Part shown: positions 1 to 5,362 of the stretch, piece by piece
How positions within the stretch are numbered: position 1 is the stretch's first letter
Layout: each line of letters begins with the position of its first letter
Origin: an uncultured Oscillibacter sp.
Lineage (GTDB): Bacteria > Bacillota > Clostridia > Oscillospirales > Oscillospiraceae
DNA length: 6,115 nt
Direction: 5' to 3'
Assembly (NCBI GenBank): GCA_948435975.1
Contig: CAOJHG010000145.1
Coordinates: 1-6,115 of the forward strand
Translations under genes and position numbers: made by a program
Notes under the pieces: generated by a model
Told to the model about the DNA's origin: nothing
Databases searched by the model: none
The model's input: the letters and a program-made list of their open reading frames with translations, nothing else

Positions 1-1118
1 TCGCTGATGCTGGTGAGGATGGTGTAGTCCATCCGCCCCAGGTACTCCTTCACGTCCACCCGCCCGGTGAAAATCACGTCCGGCACCCCCAGGGCCTCCG
101 TCAGCTCCACGCACTCCTGTGCGTACTTCTCCTCCTCGTCCATGGGGCCCATGATCCAAAGCCGCAGGCGGCTGTTCTTCTCCTTGGCGAAGGCGAACGC
201 CCGGATCATGGTCTTCACGTCCTTAATGGGCGTCACCCGGAGGATGGCGCCGATGTTGATGTAGCCGGCGTCCTCCTCCGTCTTTCCGGGGAGCCTCTCC
301 AGGCGCTCCGTGACGATGCCGTTGGGCGTCACCCGAATCTTCTCCGGGGCGCAGCCCATCTCCTGCTGGAGCTTCCCCGCCCGGCCGTAGAGGCAGGTCA
401 CCACGTCCGCCCGGTCATAGGCCAGCCGGGACATCTTCTGAAACTGGTCCATCCAGACGTTCTTATAGATGCCGGCCACCCACTCCGCTTTCAAAAGCTC
501 CTCTTCCCGCTCCCGGGTGTAGATGCCGTGCTCCGAGACCACCAGCCCACTTCCATACAGGAAGGCGGCCATGCTCCCCAGCACGCCGGCGTAGCCCGTG
601 GCCACGCAATGGTAAAGGTCCGCCTTGGGCAGATTCGTCTGGAGCACCCGGAACAGCGGCAGGTAGATGGACCGCATGGTCCACAGGAAGTCCGAAAAGC
701 CGATGTAGGGATAGCGCTTTTGGTAATAGTCCTCCACGATCCGGAGGAAGTCTCCTCCCATCAGCAGATCGTCAATGGAAAACCGCTTTTTCTGGAACAT
801 GCTGAAGACGGTATCCCAGTCCACATCGTCTCCGGAGACGATGCTTTGCAGGGCTTTATACTCCTTGGCCCGCAGCCGGGTCCGGCGTTTGGTGTGCTTC
901 CGGTGGGCCCAGTCCTTGTCGTTCAGGTAGACCTCGTAAACCGCCGTCAGGTTCTGGGGGAGCTCAAACTTGAACTGCCCGCTCAGGGTGCGGTCCGCAA
1001 TGACGGCCAGCAGCACAAACTCCACCTGGGGCCAGGCTTGAATCATGCTGTGCACCCAGCTGGAAACGCCGCCCACCATGTAGGGGTAGCAGCCCTCCGC
1101 CACCAAGCAGATTTTCAA
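1..1118 (-). CDS. pelF: PelF-like GT4 family glycosyltransferase (3' end cut off by window edge)
   Basis: Cytosolic glycosyltransferase that builds the Pel exopolysaccharide from UDP-sugars. About 372 codons are visible, against roughly 500 for known PelF. The N-terminus is the hallmark of the family: a first Rossmann strand, KICLVAEG, then YPYMVGGVSSWVH (residues 11-23). Further family-like blocks are DLYHCVATGYAG (167-178), VVSEHGIYTREREEE (193-207), the linker PNGI (265-268) and the donor-site segment ILRVTPIKDVK (292-302), with the expected Arg294 and Lys299. The frame leaves the window at TSIS, just where the ExxxxxxxE donor-binding motif should start. The start is a TTG at 1116-1118. 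It puts the Rossmann strand at residue 2 and has a purine-rich site (GGGGGGAG and GAGAGAGG) just upstream. The first in-frame ATG lies inside the glycine motif and is too late. The gene follows pelE by 20 bases, so it is co-transcribed. Family assignment is very secure by motif; the sugar specificity is inferred. Confidence 0.95.
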   Translation of the reverse strand, partial: MKICLVAEGCYPYMVGGVSSWVHSMIQAWPQVEFVLLAVIADRTLSGQFKFELPQNLTAVYEVYLNDKDWAHRKHTKRRTRLRAKEYKALQSIVSGDDVDWDTVFSMFQKKRFSIDDLLMGGDFLRIVEDYYQKRYPYIGFSDFLWTMRSIYLPLFRVLQTNLPKADLYHCVATGYAGVLGSMAAFLYGSGLVVSEHGIYTREREEELLKAEWVAGIYKNVWMDQFQKMSRLAYDRADVVTCLYGRAGKLQQEMGCAPEKIRVTPNGIVTERLERLPGKTEEDAGYINIGAILRVTPIKDVKTMIRAFAFAKEKNSRLRLWIMGPMDEEEKYAQECVELTEALGVPDVIFTGRVDVKEYLGRMDYTILTSIS

Positions 1119-1138
1119 GAGTCCTCTCTCCCCCCCTT

Positions 1139-2044
1139 CTACTGGAACACGCGAATCAGCTCCAGGGTTTCCCGGTCAATGACCACCGAGGAGCGCTTTA
1201 AATCGTCAATGGTCGCAAAAAACTTCTCTCGCTGGCCGTTGCTGAAATAGAGCTTCAAAAAGCAGGAGTAGGTGGCCAGCGTGTTGGGATACTGGGCGGC
1301 CGCCCGCAAGCACCACTTCTCGCAGCGCTCGAACTCCTTCAAGTCCAGCAGCCGGAGGCTCACCGCCTCATACTGGTGGCTTTTCAGCTGCTCCGGTCCC
1401 GCCTGGAAGAGAATTTCGCAGGTCTCCTCCAGCAGGTTCACATACCGCTCCTGCTCCAGGCCGGTCAGAACCTTTTGTCCCAGCACCTGGTTCATATAGT
1501 CCACCAGGGCGTCGGCGTACTGGAGCCGGTTCTCGTCCTCCTGGCGGATCAGGGCATACTGCTTCTCCACATTTTCCTGGAACACGTTCAGCGTGCTTTG
1601 CAGGACCGAGGCCGCGTAGTGGGCCGTCTCCGTGTCCTCGCTGTTCATCGCCAGGGCGATGGTAGCCAGGGAATTCTGAATGTCCCCCCGGACCACGCTC
1701 ATCATCAGCGTCCGCAGCTCGCTGGCCTCCGTGATCTCGATGGCCTCCTCCAGGGGAGCCAGGTTGCTCTCCCGCTCCTCCTCGGCGTGAATAAAGGTCC
1801 GGGCCCGGGCCTTGCTGAACACCACGTCCTCCAGGTCCACCGGGTCGTAGTAGAACAGCCGGAACAAAATCAGTGCCAGCACGAAGAAACAGGGCCCCAC
1901 CACCGGACACAGCAGCATCACAATGGAGCAGAGGACAAAGCTTCGGTTCTTTCTCTTAAAAAGCAGGATGTTCAGCAGAATGTACAGCAGCACCACCAGG
2001 ACGTTGAGAATCAGGATGATAAAAAAGAGCCTAAGCTGCGTCAT
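1139..2044 (-). CDS. pelE: PelE-like membrane protein with C-terminal helical repeats
   Basis: Inner-membrane component of a Pel polysaccharide synthase. In known systems PelE carries TPR-like repeats and partners the c-di-GMP receptor PelD and the exporter PelG. The 301-aa product has one hydrophobic segment at about 6-29 and a second long one at about 36-64 that may be a helical hairpin. A linker follows, with NLAPLEEAIEI (94-104) and DTETAHYAA (137-145), which I recognise as PelE-like. The remainder is all-helical, and residues 225-285 read like TPR helices (ERCEKWCLRAAAQYPN, TYSCFLKLYFSNGQ). It overlaps the end of pelD. The GGAGG ribosome site stands 9 bases before the ATG at 2042-2044 but only 3 bases before the ATG at 2048-2050. 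I therefore choose the inner start; the outer one would add two residues. Assignment rests on position between pelD and pelF, topology and the DTE-HYA motif. PelE proteins diverge quickly, so this is less certain than pelF. Confidence 0.85.
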   Translation of the reverse strand: MTQLRLFFIILILNVLVVLLYILLNILLFKRKNRSFVLCSIVMLLCPVVGPCFFVLALILFRLFYYDPVDLEDVVFSKARARTFIHAEEERESNLAPLEEAIEITEASELRTLMMSVVRGDIQNSLATIALAMNSEDTETAHYAASVLQSTLNVFQENVEKQYALIRQEDENRLQYADALVDYMNQVLGQKVLTGLEQERYVNLLEETCEILFQAGPEQLKSHQYEAVSLRLLDLKEFERCEKWCLRAAAQYPNTLATYSCFLKLYFSNGQREKFFATIDDLKRSSVVIDRETLELIRVFQ

Positions 2045-2050
2045 TTCCAT
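2031..2050 (-). promoter_or_regulatory. pelD/pelE gene overlap with internal ribosome binding site
   Basis: The last codons of pelD contain the pelE start region. The pelD stop (TAG, 2031-2033) lies downstream of both candidate pelE ATGs (2048-2050 and 2042-2044). GGAGG at 2054-2058 lies inside pelD. Such an overlap usually means translational coupling, keeping PelD and PelE in fixed proportion. The overlap is seen; the coupling is inferred. Confidence 0.7.
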
Positions 2051-4226
2051 CGTCCTCCATGGTTTCCACTACCCGGCTTCCAAAGCCCAGCTCCATGAAA
2101 CGCTGGATCACATACCTCGCGTCATCCCGGTTGGTATTGGCCAGCAGCGCGTAAAGCTCTCCGTCCTCCAAGAGGCCGATATAGTCGCTCTGGCGCAGCT
2201 TGGACGCCAGAAGGCCGCCGCTCTCCCGGCGATCCGTTCCCAGGGTATCCACCCGCAAAAGAGTGCACTCCGTCAGCCCCTTTCGCCGGGCCGACAGGAA
2301 CGCCTTCACCAGTCCGGAGAAAGCCTCGGTGCCCAAAATGTTCGTGTTCTCAATATAGCGCTGGTGCTCCAGCGTGGCCAGATAGCGGTTGGCCCCCAGC
2401 ACCGCGTTTTGAATCAGGGAACTGATGACTACCAAATGGTTCGCCTGGCCCAGAGTCATGCTCTCCCAGGGGATTCCCCAGACCATCAGGATCAGCTGCA
2501 TTTCGTCCTGCTCGAAAATGGCGTTGGCCATCAGGGGATAGCGGTCATCCAGCTTGCGGTTGATGTAGACCTTTCGGGCAACCAAGGTGTCGTAAAGCTC
2601 CCCCAGCTCAGTATACCGGATGGAGTTGCCCAGCATCTTCGCCTTCTCCGAGGTGGAGGAAAACAGGCGGGCGTAAGAGGCGTTGGAGATGGTGTAGATG
2701 GCCACGTCCTGGCTCTTGACCAGCTTCCCCAGCATCTCCGCCGCGTAGAACAACACCTCCTCGGGGCTGTACTGATTCAGGGCGGAGGTGATGCTGTAGA
2801 TTTTCCCCACGCTGTCGTTCTGGTTAACAATCTGGGTTTCCAGAGCGTTCTTTACCCGAACATTACTGCCGTTGATGTCCTGAATGTCCGTCAACTGCAA
2901 GGTGAGGAAATCCCGTTCCTCCATGCTCTCCCGTTTTAACTGCCGGATCTGGTCCCGCATGTAGCCCACGGTCAGTCCCAGAATGAAGAGCTGGGCCGTC
3001 CAGACATAGGTATTCGTGTCCAGCAACACCTCATAACTGGTTCGGTTATAGCTCTGACGGAAGCAATACCCCGCCACAGCCAGCACCGCCGAGAAGGTGG
3101 CCTGCTGCTGGCCGTAGACAATGGCGAACAGCAGCACGTACAACAGGTAGAAGTCCAGCTTGGAGAAATAGGCGCTGCCCACCGCCCGGTTGTTCAGCAT
3201 GAAAAAGGGAATGAAAACGATCATATTCTCCACATAGGGGATCAGCGCCTTCAGCAGCCAGCCAAGCTTCTGGTATAACCGGGCGAAAAAGCCCTTCTTC
3301 CCGCCGCCGTCGGTGAGAAACTCCTCCCTGTGTTTTTTCATGTACTGGAGAATCTTCTCCACGATTCCCGACACTTCGCAGAAGAACGGATTTCCAAACT
3401 CGCTCTCGTACCGGCGGCCGGAGAGGACCCGGCGCTCACTCACCGGCTGATCGTCCACAATCACCACCGGCTCGCCTATGGCCTCCTGAATGAGCTCCGC
3501 CAGCTCCCGCTGGGTAATCACCTCCGGAGAGGAGATGTTGTAAATCTCGTACTCGTGCTTGGCGCAAGTGGCCAGACGGCACAGGAACTCCACGGCGTCC
3601 GTCTCGTACAAAAGGGAAAAGCTTCTCCCCGGAAGGACAGTGAGAACGTGCTTTTCAAAGGCCTCCAGGCACATGGCGCCGCAGATCTCCCGGATCTCCC
3701 CCCGGTTCTTCGGAACCTTATAAAAGTGATCCAGCCGCAGGGTAATCAGGTCCAATTCCCGATTTTTGCGGTAGCTGGCGCACATCTCCTCCCCCTGGGC
3801 CAAGGCCATGCCCCGGACGCCCACCGGCGTGAGGAGCTCCTCCTCCGGAATATCCTCCGAATAGCTGCCGCTGTACACCTCGTCCGAGGACAGGTAGACA
3901 AACCTTCCCCGGCCCCGGGAGGAATAGCTCATCAGGATGTTCATCAAACCGGCGGAGTATTTTACCGCGTCGGTCTCTACCTCCCGCCAGCGGTAATTCG
4001 TGTCAAAGGCCCCCAGATAGATGGTCAGGTCCGGATCGACACTCTCGAAAATGTCGCCTATGCAGGTATAATCGTATGTAAAGTTGTATTTTTCAAAAAC
4101 CTTTTGGTAGACGGTTCCGGTATACCGGCTCCCGGTCAAAAGGCTGATGCGATGGCCCTCTTTTTTCAGCTTGATAATGATGCTGTCAATCAAGCTACCC
4201 GAACCGCCAATCAACAGAACATTCAT
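2031..4226 (-). CDS. pelD: PelD-like c-di-GMP receptor with an N-terminal SDR (sugar-nucleotide epimerase-like) domain
   Basis: Membrane regulator of Pel synthesis, 731 aa; PelD of Pseudomonas is about 455 aa. Residues 1-300 are an extended SDR fold: glycine loop GGSGSLID (7-14), YLSSDEVYSG (111-120), then a C-terminal substrate-type half (YNISSPEVITQRELAELI, 229-246). The third glycine of the usual GxxGxxG is Ile. The expected catalytic YxxxK region (134-147, PVGVRGMALAQGEE) has no Tyr or Lys. Membrane segments lie at about 325-345, 357-371, 373-390 and 407-422. A coiled coil follows (423-470), then a GAF-like domain (about 475-615) and a degenerate GGDEF domain (about 630-715). The GGDEF signature is EDGEL (687-691), so no cyclase activity is expected. 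RQSD (678-681) stands exactly where the c-di-GMP inhibitory RxxD site belongs. The TM-GAF-GGDEF plan and the retained RxxD match PelD. The start at 4224-4226 places the Rossmann strand at residue 2 and has GGGGTG 6 bases upstream. An in-frame ATG at 4290-4292 lacks a ribosome site. Confidence 0.9.
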   Translation of the reverse strand: MNVLLIGGSGSLIDSIIIKLKKEGHRISLLTGSRYTGTVYQKVFEKYNFTYDYTCIGDIFESVDPDLTIYLGAFDTNYRWREVETDAVKYSAGLMNILMSYSSRGRGRFVYLSSDEVYSGSYSEDIPEEELLTPVGVRGMALAQGEEMCASYRKNRELDLITLRLDHFYKVPKNRGEIREICGAMCLEAFEKHVLTVLPGRSFSLLYETDAVEFLCRLATCAKHEYEIYNISSPEVITQRELAELIQEAIGEPVVIVDDQPVSERRVLSGRRYESEFGNPFFCEVSGIVEKILQYMKKHREEFLTDGGGKKGFFARLYQKLGWLLKALIPYVENMIVFIPFFMLNNRAVGSAYFSKLDFYLLYVLLFAIVYGQQQATFSAVLAVAGYCFRQSYNRTSYEVLLDTNTYVWTAQLFILGLTVGYMRDQIRQLKRESMEERDFLTLQLTDIQDINGSNVRVKNALETQIVNQNDSVGKIYSITSALNQYSPEEVLFYAAEMLGKLVKSQDVAIYTISNASYARLFSSTSEKAKMLGNSIRYTELGELYDTLVARKVYINRKLDDRYPLMANAIFEQDEMQLILMVWGIPWESMTLGQANHLVVISSLIQNAVLGANRYLATLEHQRYIENTNILGTEAFSGLVKAFLSARRKGLTECTLLRVDTLGTDRRESGGLLASKLRQSDYIGLLEDGELYALLANTNRDDARYVIQRFMELGFGSRVVETMEDDGNDAA

Positions 4227-4392
4227 AAACCGCACCCCGCAAACGAAAGGGAGACTCCGCGCTCCCTGAACCCACTTCAACGCAATATCCATCGCCGGAA
4301 CGTAAACCGGCGGATTTATCTTTTGAAATCCGCGGCGGGCATCACCGGCCGGTTGAAAGACGCCATTGCGTCTTTACAAGTGCGCCGGCGCC
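4227..4392 (-). promoter_or_regulatory. pelD 5' leader with three hairpins, two of them overlapping
   Basis: This 166-base gap separates the coiled-coil gene from pelD. It holds three perfect inverted repeats. One is AAAGACGC/GCGTCTTT (4356-4363 and 4368-4375, loop 4). The second is GCGGATTT/AAATCCGC (4310-4317 and 4326-4333, loop 8). The third is CGCCGG/CCGGCG (4293-4298 and 4307-4312, loop 8). The last two share positions 4310-4312 and so cannot both form completely. I see no convincing sigma-A promoter here, so pelD may be read through from upstream, with these hairpins acting as a partial terminator or switch. I looked for the conserved core of the c-di-GMP (GEMM) riboswitch and did not find it. 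Confidence 0.45.
4356..4375 (-). terminator. terminator-like hairpin between coiled-coil gene and pelD
   Basis: A perfect 8-bp stem, AAAGACGC/GCGTCTTT, with a 4-base loop begins 18 bases after the stop codon of the coiled-coil gene. On the minus strand the stem ends in TTT followed by CAACC, so the U-tract is short. It could be a weak intrinsic terminator or an RNA-processing/stabilising hairpin inside a longer transcript. Confidence 0.4.
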
Positions 4393-4962
4393 TCACGGCT
4401 CGCGGCCAATCTCCTCCGCCGGAAGATTCCGTTCCAGAAGAAGGGCCTTCAGCTCCTCCCGGCTCTGGCAGAACTGCCGCAGACGGCGGGAGACCGTCTC
4501 CCAGTGCTGCTCCGCCTCCGCCTCCGCTTTGGCTTTCAGCACCTCGCACTCCCGCTTTGTGTCCGCCTCCAGCTGCCGGGCGCCGCTCAGAAGGATCTCC
4601 GCCTCCTGACGGGCCTTGGCGATCAGGGCCTCCGCCCGCCGCCCGGCGTCCGCCAGAATCCGTTCCGCCTCCGCCCGGCTCTTTTCCTCCATCTCCCGGC
4701 AGACACTCTCTTGACGGCTGCTCAGCCGCTCAATGTTCTCCAGATACTGGGCCGCCGCCTTCTCCGCGCTTTCAAAAATCCCGCTCAAGGACAGGGAGGC
4801 CTCGGCAATGGAACCCGCCCGGTCGATCTTGATCTCCCGGTCCGAGAGCCGCTTCTCCACATCCACCAACCGGAGCCGAAGCCGGTCAATCTCATCCTCC
4901 CGGTCCGCCAGCGCGTCCAGCAGCTCCTTCCGCCCCAATTTCCGCATCTCGATTTCCGACAT
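4393..4962 (-). CDS. coiled-coil protein of a Clostridia-wide DivIVA/ATPase-b-subunit-like type, function unknown
   Basis: A 189-aa cytosolic protein that is almost entirely charged alpha helix. Residues 8-45 (KLGRKELLDALADREDEIDR onward) and 42-80 (REIKIDRAGSIAEASLSLSG onward, ending QYLENIERL) are its most conserved-looking parts. Both recall a family I know from Clostridia genomes, often near envelope or polysaccharide genes and loosely annotated as DivIVA-like. Residues 85-160 form a long Ala/Glu/Arg heptad region with KAEAEAEAE (143-151), typical of DivIVA or ATP synthase b helices. No membrane segment or enzyme motif is visible. The chosen ATG (4960-4962) follows GGGAGAAG closely and gives the N-terminus expected for the family. 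An in-frame GTG at 5002-5004 has a better-spaced GGAGG (6 bases), so a 203-aa form is possible. It lies 166 bases upstream of pelD on the same strand. A scaffold role for the Pel machinery is speculation. Confidence 0.85.
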   Translation of the reverse strand: MSEIEMRKLGRKELLDALADREDEIDRLRLRLVDVEKRLSDREIKIDRAGSIAEASLSLSGIFESAEKAAAQYLENIERLSSRQESVCREMEEKSRAEAERILADAGRRAEALIAKARQEAEILLSGARQLEADTKRECEVLKAKAEAEAEQHWETVSRRLRQFCQSREELKALLLERNLPAEEIGREP

Positions 4963-4979
4963 CTTCTCCCACTCCCTCC

Positions 4980-4997
4980 GCCGCCCGGAAAGGCGGC
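4980..4997 (-). repeat. GC hairpin just upstream of the coiled-coil gene start
   Basis: GCCGCC (4980-4985) and GGCGGC (4992-4997) pair with a 6-base loop. The stem lies between the GTG and ATG candidate starts and next to the GGAGGGAG purine run. It could mask or expose one of the two ribosome sites. Only the stem is seen; the regulatory effect is inferred. Confidence 0.35.
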
Positions 4998-5053
4998 CTG
5001 TCACGACCTTCCTCCAAACGCCCCGGCCCCGAAGGACCTCGCGCGCTGTCGTC

Positions 5054-5068
5054 CCCGATAAAATCGGG
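5054..5068. repeat. small inverted repeat CCCGAT/ATCGGG
   Basis: A 6-bp perfect inverted repeat with a 3-base loop (CCCGAT-AAA-ATCGGG on the plus strand). It lies in the leader of the coiled-coil gene, between the twin palindromes and the coding start. It could be an operator or a small RNA hairpin. Nothing ties it to a named regulator. Confidence 0.35.
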
Positions 5069-5082
5069 AGAAACACAAGGGA

Positions 5083-5114
5083 TTTGATGACAGCCGTATA
5101 CGGCTGTCATCAAA
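5083..5114. repeat. 32-bp perfect palindrome
   Basis: Arms TTTGATGACAGCCGTA and TACGGCTGTCATCAAA meet with no spacer, giving 16 perfectly paired positions on each side. Both strands therefore read the same, and short spurious peptides with MTAVYGCHQ arise on either strand. In RNA it would form a long hairpin. Its perfection, and its abutment to a second palindrome, suggest a dispersed palindromic repeat (REP- or MITE-like) or a strong dimeric-protein site rather than chance. Confidence 0.8.
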
Positions 5115-5130
5115 AAGCGTACGCTTTTTG
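5111..5130. repeat. 20-bp perfect palindrome, terminator-like in both directions
   Basis: CAAAAAGCGT followed at once by its complement ACGCTTTTTG. As RNA it gives an A-tract/GC/U-tract hairpin (AAAAAGC, GUAC loop, GCUUUUU), the shape of a compact bidirectional intrinsic terminator. It shares CAAA (5111-5114) with the end of the 32-bp palindrome, so the two form one 48-bp composite element (5083-5130). Confidence 0.7.
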
Positions 5131-5142
5131 CATCCACAAGTA

Positions 5143-5257
5143 TATTTACAAAAAAAGGAATCCCCTTGGCGCCACACACCCGTGACGCCAAGGGGCCGTC
5201 TTGCTTCCCAGGCGCCCGGTTTTCAGAGCATCCCCACCTCTTGCAAGGAGCACAATC
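5143..5257 (-). ncRNA. candidate small RNA or attenuated leader between promoter and terminator
   Basis: A strong promoter (-35 at 5287-5292, -10 at 5264-5269) predicts a start near 5257. A terminator-type hairpin with T7 ends near 5145, defining an RNA of about 115 nt without a credible reading frame. Visible folds are a CCUU/GAGG stem capped by a GCAA tetraloop (5237-5248), a CCGG/CUGG stem with a GCGC loop, and the 10-bp terminator stem. I checked it by eye against the signal recognition particle RNA core (GGAAGGAAGCAG type), T-box, TPP and c-di-GMP motifs and found none. It could be a free-standing RNA or a leader attenuating the coiled-coil gene 200 bases downstream. Both ends are predictions. 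Confidence 0.45.
5162..5195 (-). terminator. intrinsic terminator, GC-rich 10-bp stem followed by T7
   Basis: CCCCTTGGCG (5162-5171) and CGCCAAGGGG (5186-5195) pair perfectly. Three more pairs (CAC/GTG) follow beyond a C-A mismatch, leaving a 6-base loop. On the minus strand the stem is followed by ATTCC and then seven T's (5151-5157 region). The order fits termination of leftward transcription, either from the promoter at 5264-5292 or read-through from the DUF3795 gene. The 5-base offset before the T run makes it slightly imperfect. Confidence 0.7.
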
Positions 5258-5263
5258 CAGTGT

Positions 5264-5292
5264 AGTATAACACGCCCACCTGCGCTGTGCAA
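5264..5292 (-). promoter_or_regulatory. sigma-A type promoter with extended -10
   Basis: On the minus strand: TTGCAC (5287-5292), a 17-base spacer, then TATACT (5264-5269), directly preceded by TGT (extended -10 TGn). The -10 matches consensus at five of six positions, and the spacer is ideal. It lies after the stop of the DUF3795 gene and points to the candidate RNA and the coiled-coil gene. The predicted start is near 5257. Confidence 0.7.
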
Positions 5293-5339
5293 GCGGCAGA
5301 AGCCCGGCCCCACTCTTCAAAAGAAACGCCCGATTCCCT

Positions 5340-5362
5340 GGCCGGCGTCCCAACCCCCGGCC
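5340..5362 (-). terminator. weak terminator-like hairpin at the end of the DUF3795 gene
   Basis: GGCCGG (5340-5345) and CCGGCC (5357-5362) form a 6-bp stem with an 11-base loop, starting in the stop codon of the DUF3795 gene. The nearest T-rich run (GTTTCTTTT) comes about 12 bases later, so efficient termination at this spot is doubtful. Confidence 0.3.

Noticed and set aside
528..2939. Several plus-strand open frames of 240-338 codons
   Set aside because: They are antisense to pelF, pelE and pelD, overlap one another and have His/Gln/Leu-rich compositions typical of reverse-strand shadows.
4227..4292. 22-residue N-terminal extension of PelD from the ATG at 4290-4292
   Set aside because: It has no ribosome site and lies in a hairpin, and the Rossmann strand normally starts at residue 1-3 of such proteins.
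3330..4832. 500-codon plus-strand open frame
   Set aside because: It lies antisense to pelD and the coiled-coil gene. Its product is proline-, arginine- and serine-rich with no motifs, and the GC-rich third positions of the minus-strand genes explain its openness.
5139..5144. TATACT -10-like box on the minus strand after the terminator
   Set aside because: There is no acceptable -35 at 16-18 bases and no extended TGn.
5241..5268. Possible plus-strand promoter TTGCAA / TAGTAT with a 16-base spacer
   Set aside because: No gene follows on the plus strand, and the better minus-strand promoter occupies the same bases.
4892..5353. 153-codon minus-strand frame across the intergenic region
   Set aside because: It runs through a promoter, a terminator and both palindromes, and then out of frame into the coiled-coil gene. 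Its composition is not protein-like.
4963..5361. Signal recognition particle RNA, 6S RNA, T-box or c-di-GMP riboswitch in the gap
   Set aside because: None of the conserved cores I know (for example the GGAAGGAAGCAG loop of SRP RNA or the GEMM tetraloop region) is present; only an unnamed small RNA or leader can be supported.
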